Shown here piece after piece: positions 1 to 12,060 of a stretch of 64,000 nucleotides of DNA; the stretch's first letter is position 1; the number at the start of each line of letters is the position of its first letter. Source of the stretch: Syngnathus acus (taxonomy: Eukaryota > Chordata > Actinopteri > Syngnathiformes > Syngnathidae); assembly GCF_901709675.1 (NCBI RefSeq), contig NC_051089.1:10661476-10725475 (forward strand), read 5' to 3'. The notes under the pieces are model-generated. The model was not told the origin of the DNA. It saw nothing but the letters and a program-made list of their open reading frames with translations, and did no database searches. Both the position numbers and the translations under genes were made by a program.

Positions 1-1593
1 CGTGATGCGATGAAGGTTAGACATCAACGTGGGAGTGGGGTGAGACAACTGTCACATAATTCAACTGGCCCTGATACGGACCGGCCGTTCGGGAAAATGA
101 TTTCATTTTCCAGAAATTCCCAATGAACACCACACCCTTGTTCATGAGCTCCGCCTCCCCACTTTGCTCAATGTATAACTTTTCTACGTGGCATTTGCCA
201 TTCATTCAAGCATGACACACCGCTTGGTGGTACCTGACAAGGCCATGAGAAATGCGTCACCCCTGTTTTATCCCGTCTTAAATGAAACAAATGTTCCTGT
301 TGGATTGCAAGTCATTGAAAACGTCTGAAAGTAGCTCCCCATGACATTGTCACTAAAAGGAAAAACACAATGTGCAGAATTAAATTCGTCTGCACTGCAG
401 AGATGCATCTGGAAAAATATTACTGACAGCATGTGGTGGATTTTCTGCATGAGAACGACTGACGTCAAATAGTTTCTAAAATACTTGATCACTTTTTGTA
501 CGGTAGCTTTTTCCTTACCAACGAATAAATATTCAATTGTGATTCACAAGAATGATGAGATCAGACTGTAGCCAGCATCAAGGTCTTATCCTGCCTATTA
601 GTTGCCATCTGAAGGAAAATTTAATTCACATTGTGACAGCAACTAAGTGTCTGATGTCTGTACTTTATATGCAAAATGACACCGTGGCTGAGGATAAATT
701 GTAAAATGTCTGCCTGTGTTTGGACTGCTGGAGCAGATTTGTTTAAAACGCCTGTCTGATGTCAAGTTGATCCTGAGATCTTTTTATCTCTTCTCATCCA
801 TGTGACTTTGTTGTCAGCATGCAGCAGCAGTAGTGTAACAATCAATGCGCATTTCAAGAAATGCATGTACATTTTAGTTTCTTGCATGGTGGTTCTTCAG
901 GATTTTTCTTTTCGTCTCTATACTTGGAGCTGAGCCAGAGTGACCATTTTACATTTGTGGAGGCCACTGTGTTCTTGCATTTTCTGTAACCTTGCCAAGG
1001 TTTGCGCTTTGCTACAAAGCTTATGGAGATGGGAGGTGACTTTCTAAAGTCTACTCAGTCGAATTCAGCACGTCTAGAATCCAGTCAATGCATCCTAACT
1101 TAAAGTTGGCGGATACAAATGGAAGCAGAAAACAATGGAAGCGGAATTAAGTTTTTTTACTTCAACCATGTTGTACTGTGATTGACTGACCATTTAAGAG
1201 GATCATTATTTTGTGACCGCATCAAATGGAATTTCTGGTATTTTATTCTTTAGAGTTTAGTTTGTTTGTTCAAGATTTTATGTCTTGTTACTTTGTGCTG
1301 CACCACAGCACCCCCACCCAAAAAGAATGCTGTTTCCACACATTATTGCACAGTACAGCGCTCAATGATGGCAGTTGGTAACATAGCTGGTGGCAGCAAC
1401 TGTAGCGTGTTACTCTTCGTCTTTTTCAGTGGAACAGCTGGAGTAGTGGAGCAGCTCATTTAAAATACATTTGCATTTGAGTTCAATAAACAAAGTGATA
1501 ACATCTGTGAAAAGCACCGTATTAATTTTAAAGAGGATGACATTTTGTCGAAATCATTCAAATAAATGCCTTAAGGTAGAAGGATAGATGATG

Positions 1594-1674
<81 letters not shown>

Positions 1675-1899
1675 GTAGGTAGGTAGGTAGGTAGGTAGGT
1701 AGGTAGGTAGGTAGGTAGGTAGGTAGGTAGGTAGGTGGGTGGGTGGGTGGGTGGGTGGATGGATGGATGGATGGATGGATGGATGGATGGATGGATGGAT
1801 GGATGGATGGATGGATGGATGGATGGATGGATGGATGGATGGATGGATGGATGGATGGATGGATGGATGGATGGATGGATGGATGGATGGATGGATGGA
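1594..1899. repeat. Compound tetranucleotide microsatellite: GATA, GGTA, GGTG, GGAT blocks
   Basis: A continuous array of about 305 bp in which four related 4-mers succeed each other. GATA/ATAG units run to about 1672, GGTA units from about 1673 to 1736, GGTG units from about 1735 to 1757, and GGAT/ATGG units from about 1757 to 1899. Each block differs from the next by one or two base changes in the unit. The open frames across it (repeating Met-Asp-Gly-Trp) are artefacts of a 4-bp repeat without stops. Confidence 0.97.
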
Positions 1900-1906
1900 C
1901 CCCTGA

Positions 1907-2032
1907 CTTCTTTTACAAGGTCAAGGTGTCATCAGCCTGTTTGAAGACCTGGACAACATCAAGATGACGATCCTAGAAGATTTCTTTCAGGCTGCAGAGG
2001 AAGACGCTGGGAACGTGTTTTATACTCCATAG
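1907..2032 (+). other. Unexplained 41-codon open stretch with protein-like composition
   Basis: Directly after the microsatellite, one frame reads 41 codons from a TGA to TAG 2030-2032. Its peptide is acidic and looks protein-like, with segments such as [10 protein letters not shown] and LEDFFQAAEEDAGN. A possible splice acceptor (TTTTACAAG) sits at about 1911-1919. I do not recognise the peptide and see no partner exon. It could be a retrocopy fragment, an exon of an unannotated transcript, or chance. Confidence 0.2.
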
Positions 2033-2964
2033 GGATTACTCCAGAGGGGAGAACTTTGATTTGAAATCTAGCTTTTGTGATCCAAGTCCTAAAACCTTTC
2101 TAACACACATTGCGTATGCAAAGCATCATTGAATCATTTCTTTGTTTTGTGCGAGTGTTCCCTCGCCACCGACATCCATATTGTAACTGCACTGACAAAG
2201 TTGTCACTCATATATTAGTTAGACAATCTGCTCATAAATATTACATGTCTAGTCTGCCTAATACAAACAAACACACACAAACATCTTGTATAACCTTGTC
2301 ATTCGTTTCTTGGTGTCCCACCTGGGGCTCCAAGCCTCTTTGAGGATGAATACCATTATTAAAGCAAAAGTTACCTTCCTCTTCCAAAACATCACCTGAA
2401 CACTTCTACACCAAAGTGTAGCAGTGCAACATTTCTTAATATCAAAACTTAAAATAAAATACATCAGAGATGCTACAGTAGACCTTCACTTTCATGTACA
2501 CTTAAAGCTGCTCTCTGTTTTAAGAGGATTAAGAGAAAAACAAGTAAAGGAAGAAATTGCTTCCACCTGCAGTTAAAAGGTGTTTATTAGTTGTGTCAGG
2601 CGGTGAATTATTCCTCCGCATAACCTCAATCTGTCAGCAGTATTGTAGGCCGCTAAAGCTGTGCCATAAAATTGCTCCTTTATAGACTCAATAAGGCACG
2701 GGGATTAACAGATGATACCAAAGCGACTTTTCATTTCATTTCTTTCTAATCGGGACATGAACAATGACAAAAGAACAATATACAGTATACCATGATCTTC
2801 AATAAGCTTCTGTTCTTTATTTCTTTGAGCCACGGAAACACGCGTGTTTTCTAAAAAATACAAATGTTAACAAGATATGTCGCCTTGCTGCGAATTTATA
2901 TTCACTAGCGTTTCCACTTTTTGTCTAGCGAGAAATTTCTCTTTCATGCCCTGGCGACCAGTTT

Positions 2965-3306
2965 AGGGTGCACTTAACAGTTTAGTGCTTCAATATTCAC
3001 ACCTGTTTGCCTCACAGTAAAGAGGTGCAGCTTTCAATTCTGGCTCCGGCCTTCGTGTGTGGAGTTTGCATGTTCTCCCTGTGGCTGCGTGGGTTTCCTC
3101 CAAGTACTCTTCCCACATGCCAAAAACATGCCTAGTAGGCTGATTGAAGACTCGAAATATTCTTTAGGTGTGATTCTGAGTTGTTTGTCTATGTGTGCCC
3201 TGCGATTGGCTGGCAACCAGTTCAGGGTATCACCCAGTCAGCTGGGATAGGCCCCAGCAAGCCCACGACCCTTTGTGAGGATAAGCGGTTCGGATAATGG
3301 ATGGAT
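2965..3306 (+). repeat. tRNA-headed teleost dispersed repeat (SINE-like), fullest copy
   Basis: The copy begins with a degenerate tRNA-like region (GCCTCACAGT followed by a TTCAATTCTGG box-B-like motif). It continues through a body with the landmarks GTGGAGTTTGCATGTTCTCC, CCCTGCGATTGGCTGGC, CAGTTCAGGGT and GGGATAGGC, and ends in GGATAAGCGG...ATGGATGG. I recognise this as one of the commonest dispersed repeats of fish genomes. Partial copies of the same family occur at 24362-24534 and 61368-61545. Family name and exact ends are uncertain. Confidence 0.75.
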
Positions 3307-4289
3307 GAATATTCACACTTGAATGTGAACATTCCTGGGCTAATGTCTCAACAGGCAGCAAGAGTCAAAGGAATGCCACTTTTACATGAGCAACCTGTGG
3401 AATTCACAAAAAGCGTGCATATTTCTGCGTCCTTTTTATTGGCATTCCAACCTATTTGCCGGGAGGTTATCGTCTTGACTGTTAAACACCTCTGACATGC
3501 ATTTACAAAGCTCTCGGAGGCAGCGTAGAATCTTGAGCAGATGCCGCCGATGTTTTATGGAAATTGTGTCTATCAGCACGGGCTGCGAGTGTTTTTGTTT
3601 TTTCGCACCTGAAAAATGCACTGCTGTTTCACGTTTGCCTGCTATTCCACTATTGCTATTATTATGTAGTATGTAGTGAGACATTGGCTCCCTCTAGTGG
3701 CACAGTTTTTTTTTTTTTTTCCCTTGCGATCAATGTTCTCAGCTTCTAATGTAGCATCTGTGACTTTGTATGTGTATGGATTTAGATAGCGCCTGTTCTA
3801 CTGGATTCAGTTTTTTGAGGAAATTAGTTGAAAAAGGCCAAGATGCATAAAAAATGCGTGAACGTATTCTTTTCAAATTTCCAACCATATGGCCTAAAAT
3901 ACAAGATAGCTGTGCTCTTTGGCTAGCTGTTACTTTAAAGCTCTAAAGGCTGCTCCAAGCAATGTGTGGACGTGCTGGGATTTTTTCATTTACTTCCCTG
4001 GAGGTCAAAGAGTGAGAGCGTCTGCAGACGCAACCACCGGCTGCTTTTTGTGATTGGATCTTTTGTTCAAGGACACTTGGGCTTTCTGTCAAGAGTATGA
4101 ACTCTTGGTCTGTTTTAAGACAACTATGCCTCATGCTTGATCTGATCACAGGAAGATCATTTATCACAGTGAATGTATTATCACAGCACTCTATTCCTTT
4201 GGTGTCTCTTTGTGCATATTTGGAGCACCTGTGGTCTCAAGTCTAGACTCTAGACAATCCTTGATGCTATTTCTTTTCTTGTGTCGCAG

Positions 4290-7200
4290 AGGCTCCGAGT
4301 CGAGGTGAGGATGAGCAGGCCGACACGTCTTTCTCCGACTCGTCTCTCTTCGCTCACTGGGGTCAGGAGCTGAGTGCCGACAATCGAAGAGCAGCGCTCA
4401 AGATGTTCCAGTACTACGGCTACAACAGCTACCTCAGCGACCGGCTCCCATTAGACAGGCCCATAGCAGATCTCAGACCTACGGGGTAAGATAGATTACA
4501 ATGTTTTGCACAATATATAGAATGTAATTAACATATATTTAGAAAGAAATCTCCAAATTGACTTTACTGGGACTTTAACTACATAGAGCTACAAATACGT
4601 GTGTAAAAACAAGAAGTACTGATTCAACTCCTGTACCCAAGTACAAGGGGGAATAAAAAGTCACCAAAAATTAAATACTTGAAGTACTAAATACCAGAAA
4701 TATGTACCTACAGTACAGTAGAGTATCGGTGTACTTTTTTACTTGCAACCACTGCTTCATATTATTCACTGACAGACCAGAATTATTAGAGCCATTGTCC
4801 AACTACCAAAAAAAACACATTTTATGGTTTATTCTAGATGTTGCTTGTAAGCCTCAGAGACAAAAAAAGACCTCAAACGGGACATAATTAATGAGCGTGA
4901 CTCACTTTTTGTAGTGACATCAAGGTTGAAGGAGCCTACAAGGGGATGTCCTGGTGCTAATTCTGGCACAGTTAAAAGTTCCGTGGGTTGTTTTCTCTTC
5001 TGCATTCCTACCAGTAAAAGCTCTTTAGATATATTCAAAAGTATTTTTCAGGGAGGTGGCATATTAATCACACATTTGGCCTTGGTGCTGTTCTAACATA
5101 TCTTTAAAGACATGCTCAAGCTCAGACTGCTTGCTTGGATGAACAACATGATGTGATTTTGTCCAACGTGGCAGTGGCATGTGATCACTTCAGTGCCGGA
5201 AGACAGATGTGACAACATTACATGACAACATCTCCGTGTAATCAATTTCACCACAATGCAGCACACTACACTAAATGTTTCCTTTGTCTTAATGTTGGTA
5301 AAATTTCAATTGTTTTCCTTCCACGACAGCTTTCGACCTCACCAGCTGTTTATTTGTCCTCTGCAGGTGCCGAAACATCACTTATGCTCTAGACCTCCCA
5401 CAAGTGAGCATCGTTTTCATTTTTGTGAATGAAGCCTTGTCTGTCATCCTGCGGTCCATTCACTCCGCCATTAGCAGGACGCCCTCCCATCTTCTCAAAG
5501 AGATCGTTCTGGTGGACGACAACAGCAATAACGGTAATCACCGACCTTTTACCTGAGTACAGTGGCACAGTGTCCACTCTTAAGCCGAGCAGCTATGAAC
5601 ACAAAATGTACTTTTCTTTACTAGCTTTTACAGCCTGAAACAGTCTCACTAAATAGTGGCTCCATTGTCTTTCATCTAAATAGTGGAAGCCCCTATAAAG
5701 TGAATTCAGACAATTATTTCTGAATACATTGTGAAGCTACAGCGTTGAACTGTTTTTCACGACTTCAGTTTTACAATTGTATTTTTAAAACCATGGCACT
5801 TCTGTCGTTTATGAGTCACCATCAATGTTGGACTCATTCCAAATTTTATAACCTTAGAGTTGGTGGGTACGTTGCTTGTCACTGCACTTAGAATAAGTAG
5901 GCCTTAGAATGCTCCACTATTGCACAGTTGCTGGATGCCCATTGTTTGACGCCTGAGCTAATAATTGTGCAAGACTGATTATAGAAATTGGTTGGCGGTC
6001 ATTTATGGAAGCATAAAGAGTTTCACCTCCTATGCAAGGTAATCAGCACTGCTCCTGTGGTGTTTTTAATGTTGTCAATTTAAAATGTTTCATGTCTGAC
6101 TAGCCCCTGATTAGGATAATTGCCTTGTGGCTCATAAGTAGCTTTACCGCAAATGTTCCTCCATAGAGGTGGCCCTTGATTTACTACACAGCTCGGTTCC
6201 TATGATACAGATGTGTTCTGTAACTAGCGTGACCAGATGTTCCAAAAAACTGAGATACTACGTTTTTGCTGAAAATCAAAATTTTCACCAGGAACCATTT
6301 ATAGCTAATTGAATTGCCGGTCAAACTGGTGACCGGTGGGTGTGTTATTCCTTACTGTGTAAGTGGTCAAGGAATGCGCCTCGAACTGCCAAGGCGATTA
6401 CTTGCATTTTTTTTGTTTCTCCACGCATTTGCTGAATTCAAGTACTTTTTTTTTCAAAACCTTATTTAGAAAATTGCAAATCAACATTCATGACCATGTT
6501 AAACCAAGCAACCCCTGCATCAGAATTGCATAAGCATAATCACATTGATAGATTAATTCCGCTGTTATTATTGGAAGAAGCATTTTTGATACAGCTCTTG
6601 CATGGACCGTGTCCCATTTGACTTTTTTTTTGGCTGACGACCCAAATTTATTTTTTTTTGCCTTCCTGGAAGTATGCCTAAAAGTATGCATAATGTATGA
6701 CTATAACATCAACATAGTATACTTTACATAATCTAAAGCTAAAGAACACAACAGGCATCAATCAAGAAGCTCTTTGCCAAGAACAATCAATAGAATAGCC
6801 AGCCTGCCATTTTTCCGTTTGGAATTGTGGGAAGCTGGGTTCTATCCCAGTTCCAGCTGATGCTGTCCTGCGTCCCATTTTAGGTCCTGATTTGGTTCAG
6901 GAAAGCCAACATTATGTGATGCAGGTACTTAACATAATGGCCAATGAGGCTAGTTCAGCACTTGCACCATGTAAACCAAGTTTAGTGCGTAATACAGTGT
7001 CACTGTCAAGGTCATGCATTTTTTAAGATAACTGTTTTTAAAAGTCTCTGCCTGCAACCCAAGTTAGACAGCTATTAGATGTTATCAAGGCGGCAACTAC
7101 TGGCCGAGAGCAAGTTTGTTTACCCAAGTCAATAATGCAAAACATGCAGTTTGGCCTGCAGCTTGCTGGAGCAGAATGTAGATCAGTGTTATGTTATCTT

Positions 7201-10200
7201 AACACGCTGTGATGACAATGATCACACTCCCCCAGGGCTCATGATGACCAGAGTGTTCTAGATCTTCAGTTATTGTGGGAAAACCCAGAGCTCTTTACTA
7301 GCCCTACATTATCACACTCCATTTCAAAAACGAGCATTGTGCATGTTTTAATTGGCAGCCTGGGGGCTTTAATTCCTACAGGAAGCCAAGTCACGATCTG
7401 ACATTTTGCGGGTGGCGTTCCGCCCTGTTTACCACTGGTGGTGTTGTTATGACAAAACTTGTTGATGATATCTCCCAAAAACGCCATTAGCCTATTGACC
7501 TGCAATGTTGCTGCCATTATGGAAGGCTCTCATGAGCCACACAGCTAATCCCTGAATCAGACTAGATTTTAGCCCCGGTATTGGCCCGATCTGCTATCAT
7601 GAGCAATTTTCCAGATGTGACCCAACATATTTAGTCAACAAAAACAAAACCCCTTATGTTGTAATCGTGATCAACGATTTGGCGTCAGAGAAGCCCTATG
7701 ACGCCAAAATGACAAGTCAAACATGAAAATCAGAGCAGCGTTAAACCATTTGGGACTCTTTGGTAACTTTAAAAGTCCAGAGTATACATTGTGCCGTGTC
7801 AAGGACAAAGATGGTTAAGAAACACTGTCTGCCCTAGAAAAAGTCTAAATTGACAACTTCAGGTCAAATGATCAACATTGTGGAGTATATTAGAATAGTA
7901 TCGCATGGGTCTAAAAGGCTGTAGGGGAAATTGATGTGCAGTGGGAATAGGAATGTCAAAATAAAAATAAATAAGTTGAACAGACAAGAGCAACAAAACA
8001 ACGGAGCAACAAGAGAGGGAAAATGAATCATTACTACTCTGCAATTGCTCTTTTCTTAAATATCAATACAACCGCATTTGTAACTCTCTCCACTTACTCT
8101 TAAATAAAAAAATAAAAATAAAAAAACGTCAACTGTGTGTTATGGATATGCGTAAAGATGACACTGGGCCAGCCCAACCAATGTTGTTCACTGTCGCTGC
8201 ATCTAAAATGTATTATTGGATTTACCACATGAATGCAAGTGCCTGTTGCTCCTGCTCAGCTCCGTCCCACAGCCCATTGCTTTCCATCACAGTGACACCA
8301 GTTTATCATTAGTGAAAGATGGATTGCTCTTGGCCAGCAGTCACTCCTGCTTTAATGAACTGTTCCTTATTATGATTTGTTGTGAGGCATAACACACCAT
8401 CATTCTTATTTTCCATTCACACTCACACAGAATACCTTCATTACTGACAGATCTAGATTGATTAGAAGTCCGCAAATCTGTTGGCACACTAGTAGAAATG
8501 AACAACACTAGTAGATTTGCCATAGGCAAATTGCACAAATGAAAGGCTAATAATGCTCTTTAAAAAAAAAAAAAACAATGCAAAAGGGAATTTAATGACA
8601 TCAGCCTTGCACTTTCATTCAATTTGCAGTTCAGACTTGAGTCCGCTAAGCTTGAACGCGAGAGGTATTGTTTTATAACTCCCTGTTTATGCATAATAGG
8701 TTAGAAGGGAGAAACACAAGGCTGTGTTCTTTCTTTTTTTTAATAATGTGTTTGTTGTGTTTCCAAACAGACAAAACACTGACTCAATATTCTTTGCAGC
8801 AGTAATCACGACAAACAATCCAAAAGTCAGCTACACCTTCCTGGCACCTGCACCTAGTAAAGCATAAAACTATGAAAGAAAGAAATATAAAACATAAATT
8901 AGGGCTGCAGCCATCAAATACATTTAATGTTGAGTATTTAACACGTTATCCTTGGACCTTTGTGGGGGCATTGCAACAGCTATTTTAAATTAGCTAACAT
9001 CCATTTTGTTATCTTGTATTGGCGATCGAAAACCTATGGTACACAATCCACATTATCAAAACATTGGACATTCTCATTTTTTTTACAGCCGCTTTAGTCG
9101 TGGCTCATCGCCATTGCGCCAAATTATTTCTTGACGTAGTGGCAAGTACGACGATGCACAGTAACATTAGTCCATATGGAAAAAGAATCCCCGACGGGAC
9201 CTTTTTGTTCATCATATTATTCGAGTAATTCAAGTAATCACTGTAGCTACTGGGCATTTCCATTTTAACATCAGCCTGTGAATGCTATTGGGCTTTTTTT
9301 CAGTGAGCGAGAGAGTGCATAGGTAAAGAAAGGCCCAATCAAGGCATTTGAGCCATTAGACTCTATCTTCCTCCCAGCTATTAACGATTTCCGAGCAGAA
9401 AACCATCATAGAGCCAAACGTGTGCAATTGGCTGCGGCTTTTTGACATTGATCAGATACAAGAGATGGAAAGGCGAATCCTTATAAGGCAGGCTTTAGTG
9501 TAGTTAGCTTGATCCAAGATCCGACATTGTATGTAACACAATATGGAAGACGTGCTTGTCCCTCCCAAGCAGGTCACTATTCAGGTATAGATAATCGCAG
9601 AGATTGTGGTGGGAAGCCACATCCACCATTCCAATACAGATTACTTGCACGATTCACCTTCCAGTTCGTATTGGGTTGGCCCTTTAATGCAACCCAACAT
9701 ACAAGTTGAGTCTCTCCCTAATAGCTTTACTGAGACTTGCCAACAACTGCAAGCCCGCCGAGGGGAACCATTAGCGCACTTCACGGGTCTGCAGTGCTTC
9801 TGCCGCCGCATTGCTGGATAACAACATCCTTGCTGGGCGGGTGAGCCACTTGGCTCTGGAATAGGAAATAACATTTGAAATGGCATTCGAAGCTCTCTTG
9901 CACCGGATTATTTTGCCTATTTGCGTTACCTCTTCAATATTTTATGTCAAGGGTGTCCAAACAACGGCCATGAGCAATTTGTGAACTACCGTCCATATGT
10001 TCGCCGCCCATGGCATATGATAAAATCAACAATAGGGTTTGGTATCTTAAAGATTTTAACAATACTATTCTTAATAATTCTACTTATCGATCCGGTGCTT
10101 TTGCAATATTTTTATTGGTATTTTTTTGTCTTTACAAAAAAACAAAATAAATGTATTTGAATTACCTATTGCTTTTTTTTCTTTTTTTTTTTTAAATTAA

Positions 10201-12060
10201 CAATTACAATGACAATATAAAATAAATGAAAACAATATAAAGAAAAAGAAATGATTTGACTATGACACTGTTAAACTATACATCAACAATTATTTAGTGG
10301 AAATATAAACCGGTATATAGAGCAACAAGGCTGATGTTCTTGCAATTCTTTCTATATTTTATTTGTTTGTCTATGTTTATTTGTTTGCTAAGCTTTCCTT
10401 GTGTTTCCACCTAACATTTTAATGATTGATTGCACTTGTGGCAATGTGCATTGTTGTCACCGCCGTCAACCTTTGAGAAATGTAATTACACTTTTGACCG
10501 CTTCAATCTCTCACCATAATTGTCAATCACTAGGCGGCACCAACGCTGTGGTCAGTGGTCGTGTGCTAAATGAGAGAAATTTATGTGTGACCAACTTATT
10601 TGTATCATGCAATGAAAACGCTTGCTGTTGCCTGCCTGTAATTCATATCTTTATTTTTTGATATGCCACCAAAAATGTTATGGGTCCAAAGTTGTTTATC
10701 AATCAGCTGATTAATCAGTTATTGGAATTTTATTCTGCCAAATATCAAAGTTGGCATCAGCCTCCCAAAATCCGCATAGACTTCACATTTGCAGAAGCCT
10801 TTCCGGTCCAGTGGTGAGAGAATACGCTGTTGGATTTCTGATGCCCACTGAAGGAGAACGTGGGTGGAAGTTTATTCACCAACACTTTTCGCTTGACTTC
10901 ATTCGTCATCTCCAAGAACTTTTTGAGATACGGAAAATGTGTTTATGTTTTGCAGAAGAGCTGAAGGAGAAGCTGGAGGACTTTGTGTCAAAGACCAACA
11001 GCGAGCGTCCCGGATTCATCAAGCTGGTGCGGCACGCCAAGCAGGAGGGCCTGATCCGGTCCAGAGTGAGCGGGTGGCGAGCCGCCGCTGCTCCAGTCGT
11101 TGCCCTTTTCGATGCCCACGTGGAGTTCAACGTTGGCTGGTGAGTCTCTCGTGGCTCTGAGTGGATTTGCCGGCAATGCATGGTAATGACTTCCCGGCCT
11201 CTGCTTAATGTGCCTGTAAACAAATTCAGCACGATGATCATTTGTATTCAACCGCAAAGTGCATTTAAATGTGTTTTCAAATTGTTGTCATTGAGCATTT
11301 TCATCTTTGCGCACATCACACAAGGGCACTTCCCATTAGTTTATCAGATGTGCAATAAATGGATTCATCTCCGTACCCTCTCATAAGCACGAGCATGATA
11401 ATGAGGGTGATAAGAAGCCAGCACACACAAATGCTCCAATTAAGTCTGCGCTCTCTCCGTCTCATTTATAGGTCTGAACCCATTCTTCAGAGAATTAAAG
11501 AGGACAGAACTCGCATAATCTCCCCTTCGTTTGATAACATCAAGTACGACACGTTTGAGATTGAGGAGTATCCGCTGTCTGCCCAGGGCTTTGACTGGGA
11601 GCTGTGGTGTCGCTACCTCAACCCCCCCAAGTCTTGGTGGCACGAGGGGAACAAAAGTGCTCCCATCCAGTAAGTGAACGTCACATCTTGATCAATTACG
11701 TCTCACTGGCTAATTCACAATGACTGCGGGATGGATGCGTTGCGGGGACTGCGGTGCACAAATTGTCTTTCTTTTATGTTTCGTTTGACAGTAAACTTCA
11801 AGAGGGAGTGGCATTAAAAAGCTCAAAGCGTCTTTTTTGAATCATTATTATCTGCCAAACCACTTAGTTGTGAAGGCAATTGAGTTGAGCTGAGTTCACT
11901 GCCATTAGCCAACAATTCTGATCCGTATCCCACTTCCTCCCACAGGAGCCCCGCCCTGATTGGCTGCTTTGTGGTGGACAGGCTGTACTTTGAGGAGATA
12001 GGTCTGCTGGATGAAGGCATGGAGGTGTACGGGGGAGAGAATGTGGAGCTGGGCATCAGG
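4290..12060 (+). CDS. galnt18: galnt18 exons for stem and most of the GT-A catalytic domain
   Basis: Five exons with continuous phase: 4290-4485, 5367-5533, 10956-11139, 11472-11669 and 11946-12060. All are flanked by AG and GT (for example TCGCAG before 4290 and GTAAGA after 4485). The first encodes the stem end and the FQYYGYN block, the second the N-terminal sheet with [13 protein letters not shown] and LVDDNS. The third carries [20 protein letters not shown] and the DAH motif, the fourth FDNIKYD and [14 protein letters not shown], and the fifth LIGCFVVDR and [11 protein letters not shown]. The intron 5534-10955 is 5.4 kb. Confidence 0.94.

Larger units (their letters stand above)
1..4289. 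other. Non-coding DNA upstream of the first galnt18 exon seen (probably intron 1)
   Basis: I see no exon with clear homology here. The first coding exon of GALNT18 (cytosolic tail, membrane anchor, start of the stem) should lie 5' of this segment, because the exon at 4290 starts inside a codon and aligns with about residue 78 of the 607-residue human protein. The stretch contains a large compound tetranucleotide microsatellite (1594-1899), an unexplained 41-codon open stretch (1907-2032), a tRNA-headed dispersed repeat (2965-3306) and a T-run after a short CCTCTAGTGG repeat remnant (about 3690-3720). The rest is unremarkable AT-rich sequence. Confidence 0.6.

Noticed and set aside
1735-1967. 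Open frames with repeated Met-Asp-Gly-Trp
   Set aside because: They are translations of a GGAT tetranucleotide microsatellite, not genes.
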